From contig JAJOHG010000006.1 in the NCBI GenBank assembly GCA_021029095.1, forward strand, positions 992,001 to 1,056,000: 64,000 bases of DNA, given 5' to 3'. Shown here one piece after another: positions 45,200-57,951 of the stretch (position 1 is the first letter of the stretch; each line of letters starts with the position of its first letter). The notes beneath the pieces are model-generated. The model searched no databases, was not told the DNA's origin, and saw only the letters and a program-made list of their open reading frames with translations. A program made the position numbers and the translations under genes. Source of the stretch: Phellopilus nigrolimitatus. Taxonomy: Eukaryota > Basidiomycota > Agaricomycetes > Hymenochaetales > Hymenochaetaceae.

Positions 45200-46091
45200 A
45201 GCCGGGCTGTATGCTCGCGAATGATGGAAGACAGGAGATGGGAGAAAGGAGAAATAATGGTAACCTGGATGCGCCGCGACAGGGGGCCAAAGCCGAAATG
45301 CAACCGTGACTGCAAATCGCGTCTCGAGTGTCACGTCACAGATGCGTGTTCCACACAAGTTTTCTGGACGACTGGACGAGCTAGCGGATGAAGCGAAAAT
45401 TATTAAGTTTTAGTAGACCGTACAATATGGTAAAGATACCAGCCTTTTCCTCAGCCTCATAAACAAGGTACTGTACTTATAAAAGTAAAAACATTTTTTT
45501 CGCCCAAACGTGACTTCCTCCATCTCCGTGGTGACTTCAAACTGCCGACGGTGTTCATACGCAGATTCCGGAAAATATGACACGTCGACTCATCAACTCA
45601 TTCTCACCTGACCAATGCATATATCTGACTCGAGAACAGGTCAAAACTACTCGTCGCAAAACATGTGACCGTATCATTGGCCCCTCAAGACCCAAAAGAA
45701 AGACAAAGAACAAAGACATCACTAAAGGATACAGTAGTATGTGAGACAGCCGAGAACTTCGGAAGGGGTCTACAACGCGCAAGGGTCCAGGGATGAAGAA
45801 TTGAGGACGTGTAAACTAATCCATTGAGACGAAAGGCAGGGGGTGAGGGAAAAGGCCCGAAAAGAACAATAGGAAAAAGAGACTGCAAGAAATGAAACTA
45901 GTTTGGATACAGTAGCAGTGTCGTTATCAATAGTTAATATGTTAAAAATCGGAAGTGCGATGGAATAAATAGGGGGCTTTAGTGTCATTGCCGCCTGAGT
46001 GAACTGCAAATAAGGAACGTGAGGTAGAGCGTGCTGTGTTTGAAAAGTCAAGCCAAAGTGAAGAAAAGGATGAAACAATCGAGCGATGGGC
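45200..46091. other. intergenic region: myosin light chain promoter and carboxylesterase 3' side
   Basis: About 890 bases with no supported gene. The right part is A-rich and probably the 3' untranslated region of the esterase. Short frames here show no motif. Confidence 0.5.
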
Positions 46092-47996
46092 TCAGATACC
46101 GAACATCTGGTAGTCGTAAAGAACGGCGGAGCCCCAGAAACTGGGATCGCAAGCACCGACTGTCGCCTCGCCACTCGTACCGAGTAAAATCGCATTGGTA
46201 GTGCTGCCAGACACGGCTTTCCAGTTCGCGTAGCCAGCTGTATTCGGGTTGCCGCCGCTCAGGAACGCCCTGTAGCGCGCCTGTATCTGCCTGATGAGGC
46301 TCGACTGCGCGCTGGACGGAGAACTCGCGGTTCCGAACACGATTTCGATATCATCCTCGTGGCACACCGTGTCGCTCTCTGTGCAGAAGGGGATGTCCGC
46401 GTTGTCCGGGTACGTCGTGCCGACGGTGTACTCCGCGACGTACACCTTCCCGCCCGCGGAGGCCCAGTTTCGCGCGAACGTCCACGACGGGCATCGCCAT
46501 AGTTGGTCGGTACCGAGGCTCTGGAGCTGCGTGCGTGCGTCGAACGAAGATATGTTCGCGGCGTCGTTGGCGGGGACCGCGTAGTGCGCCGAGTTGACGA
46601 CCCTAGACGTGCGAGTCGCGCCGAGGGACGCGTTGACGAGGCTCGGCCAGTCACTTTCGGAAACAGGATTAGTGTATGTGCTGTAAATTGTCGGGCCGGC
46701 CTCGTTCTGGACAGTGGAAACAAGTATGGTTTTGGACTGGCCGGGGAACGGGGCTGTGCTATCGAGCGGAGAGGTGATGAAAGACCTGTCCATTACGGGG
46801 CGCATGGGCTCGAAGGCGCCGGTGGATGCATCCAGTGAGTTTGCAGTGCCGAAGACCGTGAGGGAGGCGTTAAGTACGTCATCAGTGGACAGTTTGTCCA
46901 AGCAAGTCGTGTCGCTCGTTTGGCAAGGAAGTTGCGAATTGAGAAAATTATTGAGCGTTTGGAAAGTCCCGGCCGAAAGAAAGCCGTAGTCCTAATAAAA
47001 ACTAGTTAGCTTATTTGTGTTTGTTTTAACGAGAACCGAAATGCTTGTATACCATCGGATCGGAATGCAAGCTCGCGCTCCTGAATAAGCTAGATGCACT
47101 CGGGGTAGCTAGCAGGGCACGGACCATGGTAGCACCGCTGCTTTGACCCGCGATTGTCACTTTGCTCGTGTCACCATTGAAGCTGGGCAGGACTTTCTTC
47201 AGGAATTGAAGCGCGGTTACCATGTCCTTGACGGCGAGATTGCTTTCCCCACTAGGCGAGAGAAACCCGAATGCACCCAAGCGGTATTGGACGACAGCGA
47301 TGATGGATCCAGTCGCTTGAGCAAGAGCAGAGCCGTCAAGACCAGGTCCTGTCGCAGAGCCGACGATGAATGAACCGCCGTGAATCCTATAGAAGAAATC
47401 CAAAAGAAGCTCAGTGATCGGCGTTTCCAAATGAAGAAGTCAGCGTCACATGACTAACGACGCGACTTACCACATCAGAGAAGGCACTTTGCCGAGTGCT
47501 GCAGCATCGGGAACATACAGGATCATCGACAGACAGTCCTCGTCCGTGCCAGCATTGTTCTCCGCACTGGCAGGCTGTGGGCACGCGAGTGGTAGGGCAG
47601 ACGGGTCCGTCGCGTTGTTTCTACGCAATAGCAACCGCACAGTGTCAACAGACGCGAACACATACATGACAATAGAAATGGCACTCACGGGAGCTCCCAC
47701 TTGGTTGCCATCACAGAGGCTTCCCACCTATTCGCAGACGCATACCGTACCGCGAACCGTCCAACTGTCGAAGTATCTACCACGCCAGATGCCGAGCCCA
47801 GCGGGGTGGAGACCGAAAATGAACTCGACGGCGCTTTCGAGGGACAGAAGAGATTCAGAGGCTTGACCGAGCAAAGAGGAGAGAGCCAGCCTGCGACACT
47901 GCGGCGGTGCATACCTGGCGCTGCGGGTACTGGCGTGGCACCGAGCTGAATCGGGACAGCAAGCAGAAGGAGCGGAAGGAGCGCAGCGAGGACCAT
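46092..47996 (-). CDS. secreted type-B carboxylesterase/lipase
   Basis: The enzyme belongs to the cholinesterase-like carboxylesterases and hydrolyses ester bonds. The start at 47996 gives a signal peptide (MVLAALLPLLLLAVPIQLGA). Family motifs follow: VRYASANRWEAS, an EDCLSMILYVPD motif close to the usual EDCLxLNVY, the oxyanion IHGGSFIVGS, and the nucleophile elbow VTIAGQSSGATM. Later segments are VMDRSFITSPLDS, NEAGPTIYS and CHEDDIEIVFG, whose His is in the position of the catalytic histidine. The C terminus ends LYDYQMFGI at 46092. About four introns are needed. Several Cys pairs fit disulfides of an exported protein. The natural substrate is unknown. Confidence 0.9.
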
Positions 47997-50019
47997 GGCG
48001 GTGGGCGGGAGATAAAGGACCGCTGCTGCAAACTGTGAGACTGGTTGCCTCGGTGGCGGGGTTTAAGTAGTTGGTCGGAGACTGAGACAGCTCGACCCAG
48101 CGAGCAGGGTGGAATAATAGGGACCTGAGGGCCTGACCATGTCTTCTCCGAAATTTGAGAGAAGATCATAGACACTGCAGACGCCTCTCGTTGCCGTCTC
48201 CGGCTAGACCAGTTTCGGACATCTTTGTACTCCCGCCTCTCCTCCCTCTCCTCCCTTTCTCCTATTGTACTCTCCGTGCGAACTTGTCCATATGCTCGCT
48301 CGATAGGTACGCTTTCGCATCTGATCTAAAAATTGTATCTTCTCCTGGATATCGCAAGTACTTTGGATTTTGGATTGGCAGGCACGCCTGGGCAGCCGAT
48401 CTAGAGTGATTCACGCTCGCGTAGCAGCCACTCTTCGGAGGATCCGCGGCGGCACCGAACCATCGACAATAGGCCTCAGCAAATAAAGTCACTTCTTCCA
48501 ACCGACAATACTAAATACATGTAAAAGGTACGACTGTGTACAGTCATGATATTCCCAAATCGCTTTCTTGACTAGGATTCTTGCGAGTCACCACCCAACA
48601 CACCAGCTTGCCACGGCTTGCTATTGTTGAGGTATACTCAGTGATCCGAGGTACGTACTCTTTTGTTTATCAGAGGAGCACGGTCGTAGTTGTTCCTTGC
48701 GTCTTGTACTTTTTATCCTTTCATGATTTTGGGTACCTGTGAGAAACTCGTCATCTTCGTACGCGCGGGCTTGCGACAGCTGCGACGGCGCCGGCTGCCG
48801 GAATAATGTATAATTAGTACAGGTCAAGAATATATCTGTGGGATCATCCCGTGTCTTCGGATTCGTTTTTCGACCGCAGCATGCCTGGATTCCGGATGTG
48901 TAGAAAGGAAGATGACGTTACTGGGAAATGCCGCTAATGAACCCGACACACTTCGAGAGACCTTATAAGCCCGTTGATTACGGCTCATTGAGGTCCGCCT
49001 TTCATTAGGTGTGAGGTCGTATTACTGTAAGTGCTGATGTAGTTTCTTGCCCGTAAAGACTTTTTCAGATACAAGCCTACCGCGAAAATGGTGGATGAAA
49101 GATCCAAATGTTCGTTAATTAACGAATGTGAGAACGAACTTGTCTTTCCTCACACATGCGTCGCAGACAACGAAAGCCGAAATAAAATACAAGATCTCTT
49201 GGTCGCTTCAGGGCTTTTTAGCTGATGATGATGAGATCAATCGCATCCCTGCTGAAATCACTGCGGGCATTATGAGTTTCCTACTCTCCATCAGATTTCA
49301 TGCTTTTTATATGTTTATGCTTTCAAAGTTGCTCATTCGTGAGGTTCGCATGGGCAGCGAAGTGGTTCTGTCTGAGCTCGCGGGAGGTTATACTTGTTCA
49401 CATAACTGTTGCAAAATTAACTTAGAAAACAAGGTAGACAAACAGCTCGTTACAACTGACATCTTCAGATCATATTTATTTATACACGATATTGAACTCC
49501 TCTTTAGCACAATTTTTGTGAGAACTGATGCGACGAAAGGGTGATAGAGTAGCCTGTTGCGAAGGTGTGAAAGTAAGTAGTCTTGAGGGGCCCGTTTGTC
49601 CTTGAGCGGAAGTGAGAGAACTTAGAAGAGACGATGACTAGAGCAACGCCTTGATTCTGTACGAGCCGCTGGAAAATAAGAGCATTACGAATAATCCAAC
49701 GTTTCTGAGATTCTTTATCCCAGCAGTTAAAGCGTACAAAGCCAGACTCAGTAGAATGGATACCATTTATCCCTCCTCCCAAATTTGCAGCTCGCAGCAA
49801 GACCGAAGTTTCCGAAAGAATCGAAAGAGGAAATGTTTGCGTTCCCTTCACTAAAAGCCTAAGTCTCGATGAAGTCTCGAAGACACCCATCTTGTATTAC
49901 TTTTTATTTTTATTATTCTGAGCATGAGATGTCGGTGAGCTGTCGGCGCTCTGCGCGTATAAGTAGAGTTGTGTTAATTGTGTAAGTCAATAGGACGCGT
50001 CCGTACTTGTCTTTGGCGG
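47997..50019. other. intergenic region of 2 kb
   Basis: The left part should contain the esterase promoter and the right part the Nudix gene 3' region. Open frames such as 49128-49544 (+) and 49504-49890 (-) overlap antisense and show no family motif. A palindrome TTCGTTAATTAACGAA lies at 49112-49127. I can support no gene. Confidence 0.5.
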
Positions 50020-51244
50020 CTACAGCTTGGACGAAGTCACGGAGAGCGTCTCCTCCATCTCTGTAAAGATATTAAAATTCCGTATTATTTCCATTTGAGA
50101 AGGGATCTGTAGGCGAGGTTAGCATGTTTGTGCGGTTCACATATACTTTTAAGAATGCTTTTTTTGATTTTCTAAGGAAAGAAGGGAGGGAGGGAGGAAA
50201 TACATGATACTCACAGGTGTGCCTTTCCTGGGCTTAAGTACAACCCGATGCAGCCTGCCTTTCTTCCCTCCCCGCGTCTCATCCCCTTCATACGTAAGTA
50301 CCTTCCTCCCGTCCGGCAACTCTCCTGACGGCCCTAGCAGTAAACGTGGGTTGATTACCATTCGTCCGAACGCCCCGCGCGCCAGCTGCATCACTTGCTG
50401 CCGCTGTACCGGCGTGCTCGTGTCTTCGTCGGCGCCCGCGTTCGGCCCGCTAAAAATATCTCGGAGAGTGGTGAGGAGGTAGAATTGGGGCGGCATCAGA
50501 CCGACTTCACCGCGCTCGAATGCGGAAAGCACAGCACGTGGGTTGATAAATTGTGCAGAGATAACTTCTGTTGCCGATGATGCAGAGGCGTCGGGCATAT
50601 CGGGCGAAGGGAGTCGACTGAGATGCGATCCCGATGAAGGACCTGCAAGCGCAGAAGCGAGAGGGAGGAAGGTAATAAAGAAGCGAGCGCGGAACCGTCT
50701 AAGCAGTTACATGTTCGACATTCCTCTTATAAGCAACCGCGGAAAAACAGAGAAGATACTGTTAATTCTCAAACGTGCCTTGGAACTTGAATCGGTGTTA
50801 TCCATTCTGAGAACGGGAGGAGCGAAGAAACGTCGGGCTCCAGGCCGTTTTCTGTCAGAAAACTCGTAAAGGTAAATTTCCCCGCATGAATAGCTGCACG
50901 CGCTTTCTCGAGCGCCGCGTCTGTTAATTCAGATAGTTTGGACTGAGATGCTCGAGACGCAAGCAAGATACCCGTTTCTTCAAATGTCTCTCGAAGTGCC
51001 GTCATCTCAAGCGAACTGTCTTGCGCCTTGTCGAAGTTCCCGCCTGGAAATACCTTTATATAGAACAAATCAGCTCGCGCAATCTTTAAAAATATAAAGT
51101 ACTTACGTGCGCTCCGGCGAATGACCTCGAGTCCAGATTGCGCTGCACCATCAGCACCTCATTCAATGCGTTCACCACTATCAAGCTCGCAGAGGGACGA
51201 GGAGCTGACTCGGAGGCAGGTTTGGTCTTACTCGTGGTTGACAT
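50020..51244 (-). CDS. Nudix hydrolase, NUDT19-like, with C-terminal SKL peroxisomal signal
   Basis: NUDT19-type enzymes cleave CoA and related diphosphates in peroxisomes. Four exons (51107-51244, 50779-51053, 50215-50698, 50020-50106) join to 327 residues. The N terminus has SASLIVVNALNEVLMVQRNLDSRSFAGAHVFPGG. The Nudix box spans GGNFDKAQDSSLEMTALRE and TFEETGILLAS with the REx2EExG core. WITPIQVPRRF, RARFFITFLP and LLTTLRDIF also match NUDT19 relatives. The last exon (28 codons) ends EMEETLSVTSSKL, a canonical PTS1. The intron at 50699-50778 uses a GC donor (AG|GCACGT), needed to give the conserved PRRF. An upstream in-frame ATG (51379) would add a basic leader; the PTS1 favours the start at 51244. 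Confidence 0.88.
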
Positions 51245-51665
51245 TTGTCCAGAGCTAGAATGTGTGTACTTTCGCTTGAGACAGAGGAGCTTAATGGGCC
51301 TGCGGAGCGTGAGGTTCAAGCGAGAGCAACGATAAATACTCAGACCGGGCAAAGAGATGGATGGCGGCCTTGGTAGCATGTGAATATAACCAATTGCGGT
51401 TGTCAGCACCAGCTAAGATCGAGATCGAGTGGGTGAATATCAGTTCAAGGATCAAGGGCACATTACACGTCCGCCGAAAAGTGCGGAAACTGGAGCTCGG
51501 AGTATTGACACGGTACGAGGCGTTATAGCCGTGTGCATGGCAATTTACTCGATTCATTACGCGAGAAGCTGGTGACACGACCTGGAAGTCACGTTCGACG
51601 CGCCACTCTTTCCTTTCAACCAGAGGCTTAGGGAAGCCAGCCGCTCTAAACTCGAGTGCAGAGAC
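51245..51665. other. intergenic region upstream of the Nudix gene
   Basis: This should contain the Nudix promoter. The minus frame stays open to 51409 (M at 51379 and 51409), so an extended N terminus cannot be ruled out. No other gene is seen. Confidence 0.4.
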
Positions 51666-51669
51666 ATGA

Positions 51670-53265
51670 TGGCTTCTCTCGCTACGAGAAAGCATCTCGA
51701 ACTGTATTCCCTTTGACGTTTTGGATACTATCATAATCTTTCTTCAGGTCGATATGAGCTCTCAACCACTTCCTCTTAACATCTCGTTTTAGCTGCTCCC
51801 ATTGAAAATTGTGCCCGACGGCTCCGAGAGGCTGTTTTCTCTTATAAAGTATGGAGGAGGCTTGCACGCAAATTGATTGCGAGCGGAATTACTGTCCCGG
51901 TTGACAGACTAGAAAGTCCCGAAAAATTGTCACCCGACGAACTTCGTACAACTGTTCTCAGAGCTTACAAAATCCAGCAAAAATACGGCAGGCCAGCGGC
52001 TTCCCCGTCTCTAGTTTCATCGCATCGCATTTTCTGGGCATCTCGGAGTGGACACGACCCTGTACACTGCACTCTGACGTCCTTGTTTGGAGGGATGATA
52101 AAGGTCTTCGAGAATTCGACACATCTGGCCATGGAACCCCGACGAGTCTCTTGTCAGATATTCCAGCTGAAGAGCTCCGTTATTGCCGTGCTTATAAGAT
52201 GAGTTTGACCGAAAGTGCATTTCGTGCCGTGTTTCATTCGTGAGTCGGTTCTCGTTATCCACTTTGCCGGCTATTTGACGTTATCCAGCACTCTTCCTTT
52301 TTCTCTGGACAACAATGATACTTGTCTCAGAGTCGTGGAGTTCTGTTTCCCGAAGAAAGATCAAAGCGGCAAAGAAACATCTAACGTTTCTGCTGACGTA
52401 CTAGCCAAAATCCCTGTGATGCTGAGGACCGATCGGTTTTGCAGCATAAATATCCTCAATGAAATGGCCAGGCAGCTCTATTCTACAACAGAATCAGCAA
52501 CAGAATCATCAAAGTATTTGTTGTTCTTCATACCCAATTGGAACAAGCGAAGTGTAGTCACAGTCGAGTTTGCCCTGCCACGGTAAGCTTCTAAGGTCTT
52601 CTTCTATTTCTATACGATGTGTGTTACGGCTGCATCACTTGGATTAGATGAAGATGTCCAGGTGCCAGAGTCTACCAACGGCCTACCATGTCAGGTCTAC
52701 ACGATTGACTATCCGTCTGAGAAACTCGCAAAAGTCCTTAAATAAAAACTGGATATAGTTTTCCGACGCATTTTCCTGGCCTCTGAAAAGTACATTATCA
52801 CGATTTTGCACTTTGATTGATTCCATACGGATTCGCGCTTGCGTTTTATGATTTGATGGTTTGGCTCATGAGTTTTGTGCAGCATCTCTCAGTAGATGGA
52901 GCCGAGCTCAATTAGAGCGAAGGAGGTAGCCCCGAAAGCAGGCGTAATGCATCGGCATAGATCCGCATGGATCCTATGCGTGTGACAGTATGTCAATGAA
53001 AACACTACCAGCTTAAGAATGTTTTGGACAGAGGTACTCCGTCATACCACTACGGGGTTTATTCCACTGAAGAAGAGACTTTTCGCAAAGTTCTTCGTGT
53101 TTGTTTCAGTGAAAAACATTCTGTGGAACCATGTGGAAATATAGGAAAGGCGGCATGTCGATATTTTGTAGAAATTATTTTGCTGTTAGACATGGCTGAG
53201 ACTGGGAAAACCGTAATGCCCTGCCAATTTTTCTCGCGGGGTGGAGAACCTAGCGCTGTGTAGTC
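51670..53265 (+). pseudogene. F-box-like protein gene, probably degenerate
   Basis: On the plus strand CIPFDVLDTIIIFLQ (about 51707-51756) resembles an F-box start, and RLREAVFSYKVWRRLARKLI and TVPVDRLESPEKLSPDELRT (51819-51940) resemble the second half of fungal F-box proteins. Downstream frames at 51873-52202, 52215-52586 and 53024-53263 lie in different phases and may be remains of its C-terminal region. No ATG precedes the F-box in frame. The only GT between the first two pieces is in the wrong phase, and stops fall between blocks. A multi-exon gene cannot be fully excluded. The family call rests on pattern memory of basidiomycete F-box proteins. Confidence 0.4.
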
Positions 53266-53485
53266 TACTCAAAAAATAATATTTCGGTACTTAAAAAAAG
53301 ACTCGGCATTTGATGAAGTCTTTAAAGTCAAGATGTGGCTGGTCTTTCCAGATCAGGGAAGACGGAGTATGAAAATGCGCACTTTTCCGAGCTTACTCGA
53401 TTTGTATGCATGACACAAAAATTCAGCAAGTCGATTCTAAGCTCTCTCTTCTGCCTTTCCACTTTTTTCAAGAAACGGCCACATT

Positions 53486-56454
53486 ATGTCACGATTCTTT
53501 AGACAGGCTGGCGACTCGGACTCCGACACTGAAGAGTCGGAGGAGGAGCTCATGTCCAGCGACGACGAAGCACCTCCTAAACCTGCTGCATCTGCATCAA
53601 AGCCCACTGGCATGTCGCGTTTCCTCAAGGGCGCTGTCTCCGGCTCATCAAGCTCTGAGTCTGAGTCCGAAGAGGATAGCGACGAGGACGAGTCGGATGA
53701 GGAGAAGGTGAAGAAGAAGAGTCGTTTCCTTGTTGGGGGCGATGCAGACAATGAGAGCGACGAAGATGTAAAGCGCGTGGTGAAGAGCGCAAGTGAAAAG
53801 CGTCTCGATGAAATGGAGGCGGTGGGAAAGACGATTGAGAATGCTCTCAAAATCAACGATTGGGTAGCAATCTCAAACGGTGAGCGCGCTGGGTATTCGT
53901 GGACTTGCATCTGTGGCGCTTATATCTTTTGTCGTTCTTAGAATTTGACAAGCTCACACGAATGGTAGAACGCCAAACGAATGTCGCAGAGCGTGTGCCT
54001 GGCTTTTACGTTCGGTCATTGTTGAGCCTCGACCAGGCACTGAACACTGCATTGTCCAAGGAGAAGGAAGCGAAGAAAAAAATGAATGCTTCGAATGCGC
54101 GTGCCCTGAACACGATGAAACAGAAGGTGCGCAAAACGAGCAAGGAGTACGAAAAAGAGATCAAGCTCTTGCAAGAGGTGAGAAGCGAGATAATCGTGCA
54201 AATGAAAGGTATACTTAAGCGCTTAAATTAGGATCCCGAAGCATTTGAGCGCGAGTATGCAGTTGTTGCAACATCAATCGCTGCGGTCCCTGTCCCGAAG
54301 CCAAAGAAAGCGAAGGCTGGTGCCGAGGTAGACGAGGTAGCTGAAGACGACTTCACGACTGTCGGAAAGGGTGGCAAGGCGATGCAGTACACATCTGAAA
54401 GCATCTTCCAAAACCTCCATCTTATCCAAGAAGCAAGGGGGAAAAAGGTAGATAACTGTGAAACCGATAAGCTCAGTCTGGCTGATGACTTCAACAGAAC
54501 ACGAACAGAGCTGAGCAGATTAAAATTTTGGAGAAACTACTTGAGGTTTCCGTTACGGTCTATCAACGCATTCGGGTTCTTCTAGGTCTAGTTTCTTCGC
54601 GATTTGATTATAACTCTTCGATCACGACGCATATGCCAACCGATTTATGGCTCTCAGCGCAGCGCGAAGTCGACGCGCTGATTAACGTTCTGGCTTCGAA
54701 TCCGCAGTACTCAGTCGAGGAGGTGGCGGCAGATTACGATGAACTCGCGGAGCGAACACCCGAGCAAGAGAAGGACAACGTAGTTCGCATTCGCGGAAGC
54801 ATCATCAGTTTCATCGATCGTTTGGACGACGAGTTCACGAAGAGTCTCCAAAATATCGATCCTCATGGCACCGAGTACGTGGAGAGATTGAGCGACGAGA
54901 AGGGCCTATACCAGACTATCTGCTTGTCACAAGGCTTCTACGAGAAGACAAAACAGGATGATCCGCTTTCTCGAGTCATCCTACGACGGTTGGAGCATAT
55001 ATATTCCAAGGTCTGTATTTTACTCCTCAATTTGGATCGTATGTTTATTGTTTTTGCAGCCTGATGCAGTTGTCCAAGCCCTGGAATCCGCGCTTCCTTC
55101 ATCCACTTCACCTCCTTCAGTAACGCTAGCTTCAAGTGGTTCGAGCAAGGCTCTCATTCAATTTCTATGTGTTCACCTCTACAAGTCCGGCAATCCGATT
55201 TTGAAAACGCGTGCCATGCTCAGTCACGTCTATCATTATGCTTTGCATAATGACTTCCACCGTGCACGCGATATGCTCCTGATGTCGCATCTTCAGGAGT
55301 CAGTCCATGTTGCAGATGTCGCGACACAAATCCTTTACAATCGCACTGTCGTGCAGATCGGACTATGCGCGTTCCGTGTCGGTCTCATTCGCGAGTCCCA
55401 AGCGACGCTTCAAGACATTTTCAATACGCAGCGCGTGAAGGAGCTTCTTGCGCAAGGCGTGCATCAGCAGCGGTACCAAACACTTTCACCCGAGCAGGAG
55501 AAGGCAGAGCGACAAAGGCAGCTACCATTCCACATGCACATTAACACCGAGCTCTTAGAGGCGGCGTTCCTCGTCTCGAGCATGCTTGTTGAGATTCCTA
55601 TGTTGGCGAGTATTGACAGCGAAGAGCAAAAGCGGAAGGCTGTTTCAAAGCCCTTCCGTCGTCTCCTTGACTTTGCGGACCGTCAAGTATTCACGGGACC
55701 ACCAGAGAGCACGAGGGATCATATCATGCAGGCTAGCAAGGCTCTGCAGGAAGGTGACTGGGAGAAGTGCCGCGACCTAATTCAGAGTATCAAGATCTGG
55801 AGTCTCATGCCCGAGTCTACCTCGCTCAAAGATATGCTGTCGAAGTAAGTTCATAACTTCGTTACAATAAAAAACATTGTAATAACCTTGTTAGGCGCAT
55901 TCAGGAGGAAGCTTTGCGAACATATCTCTTCGCGTATGCTCCGCATTACAGCACACTTTCCCTCACGCTGCTCGCACGAACGTTCTCGCTGCCTCTCAAG
56001 CAGGTTACGTCCATTGTCTCCAAGATGATTTGGAGTGAGGAACTTGCTGCATCGCTCGATCAGGCTGCTGGCGTCGTTGTGCTCCACCACGTCGACATGT
56101 CGCGCGTACAGCACCTCGCACTCACCCTTGCAGAGCGTCTTGGGACGTTGATTGAACAAAACGAGAAGACGCTTGACACGAAACAGGGCAACACTCCTGC
56201 GTGGGGAGACCGTGCAGAAGGTACCAAAGGCGAAAAGAGGGGCGAGCAGACGCAGGAGAGGAAGGGCCGTTCGGAGAGGTCGCGTGGTACGCCGAGAGGT
56301 GAGTTCAATATATCTATTGAACAACTTTTGCGTCAAAGGAACTGATTTGTCTGGCTCTCTAGGTGGTTCACGAGGAGGACGTGGTGCGCGTTTCGCGCAG
56401 GGCTTAGGCAATCGCATGCCCGGGTCTGGTTCGACGACGACGCGTGTTCGTTAA
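53486..56454 (+). CDS. NIP1: eukaryotic translation initiation factor 3 subunit C
   Basis: This is a core eIF3 subunit that links the 40S ribosome to eIF1, eIF5 and eIF2. The start at 53486 ([20 protein letters not shown]) gives the acidic Ser-rich N terminus typical of eIF3c. Then come the [22 protein letters not shown] block, a Lys-rich coiled coil, and [15 protein letters not shown]. The C-terminal half has [78 protein letters not shown] and a PCI domain ([20 protein letters not shown] to [11 protein letters not shown]). The end is a Gly/Arg-rich tail ([11 protein letters not shown]). About six introns of 45-70 bases are needed. Length and motif order match fungal Nip1. Confidence 0.94.
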
Positions 56455-57951
56455 TTATCTAACTGTTGTTCATTCCTCTGCGATTATCTCTATTTGTGCA
56501 AATTCTGTGTAATTTGTATAAGTATTTCCTCGCAAATTTTAACTTTCATTTCAGATGAGACGGAGCACATTGATTCTCGAACGCTATTTATGCAGTGATT
56601 TTGAACATAATATATATTCAAAGGAACAAGAATAGACAACAGTGATGAGTACGCGAAAAAAAGGCCCTACGAAACCATAATGTCAGCAAACAGATATCAA
56701 TACAAAAAAATCTCAAAGGAAAGCAGAAGATCAGCTGGCTGTTCTTAGTTTTTGTTTAAGGATTCCTCAAGCACCCTTAGGCGTCGGAAAAGATGGATAT
56801 GTTTTTCATCAAGTGAAGAAAAATCGTCGCAGCTACTCACAACATGTTGGCCTTTCACGTCCCCAACTTCCACATCATCGTAAAGAACAAGCTTACTTGC
56901 TAAAACGGAAAGGAAGTCAGTAATTGCCAAGGTAGAATTTACGGAATTTGGAAGATGGGAGGGTCAGAGATGCAAAACTGTTTGGCTATGTTGCTCTGCC
57001 GATCGTCAATGTCCTCAGGACTACGACTGGGGCGGCAAAGGAAATCATCACGAGAAAGAAATACAGACTTGAGGCTTACCTCCGATTGATACATTCGCTG
57101 CGCCGGGACTCGAGGCCATGGAAGACAAAAGGATGGGAAAAAAGTCTCAGAGATAAAGACGCGGTGGTCCGTGCACTTCCAAATGCGGAAGTCCGACTCA
57201 ACTCGACTCTCGACTTTCGATCTCTCTTTCTCGACTTTCGATCTCTCTTCTCGACTTCGATCTCTTTCTCGACTTTCGATCTCTCTTCAACTTCAAATCT
57301 CAGGAAGCTTGAGAGAAGGCCGACTGAATTCCTCTCCGGCCACCAAGCACAAGTAGATTGCTGTTGAAGATCTGAACCGCAAAGTATCGACGTGAACGCA
57401 ACCTGTGGCCGACTCAACGCAACCTGGACTGACATCTTTCTTGGGTCCTACAACCGTTTCCTAAATCTTTCATCTCGAACGCGGAAGTCCACGTGAAAAC
57501 GCAGGAGAATGAACCACGCTGGCCCATCTAGGATCACCCTTGAGCACCCAAGAAATGATGCAGGATTTCCAATTGAACGTCAGTCGCGTGCGAAGACCCA
57601 AGTCAAATCGGTTCGTTCATTCGTTTCGCGCTGCTGCCTCATCTATCATCCGCTCACTCACCTCTTAATCAGGACTTGAGAATGCATTCATTTATCTCAA
57701 ATTCATGTGTTTCTGTCGTCGCTGATGTCAAGCGAGCTCGGGAGGCAACCAATGGCTCTGAGCAAGACGGTAGGGCTGCTAAGGCATGTTCATTGCGGGC
57801 TTTTTCTCGTCACTTCACTTTAGCGCATAATCTAAATCACTGGATCGATTAGAGAAGGAAAGCGACTATTGGACATGAAACGAATGACTCGGCCCCTTTG
57901 CCGATGTCCGAAGCAATTGACTGTATATCCAAAAGACGCAGTCGGCAGAAG
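56455..57951. other. intergenic region of 1.5 kb
   Basis: No supported gene. It begins with the eIF3c 3' untranslated region, contains the pyrimidine minisatellite at about 57196-57296, and ends with the kinase promoter. Open frames here (for example 56948-57367 +, 57076-57435 -) are translations of the repeat and show no motif. Confidence 0.5.
57196..57296. repeat. imperfect tandem repeat, CTCGACTTTCGATCTCTCTT type
   Basis: About five imperfect copies of an 18-21-base pyrimidine-rich unit (CTCGACTTTCGATCTCTCTT and shorter variants) lie head to tail. The minus strand reads as GAAAGTCGAG-type purine repeat. Confidence 0.8.

Noticed and set aside
49128..49544. 138-codon frame with DDDEINRIPAEI
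   Set aside because: No ATG at the frame start, no family match, and placed in AT-rich spacer.
57076..57435. 119-codon minus-strand frame with EVEKRDRKSRKRDRKSR
   Set aside because: It is the translation of the pyrimidine minisatellite and has no other support.
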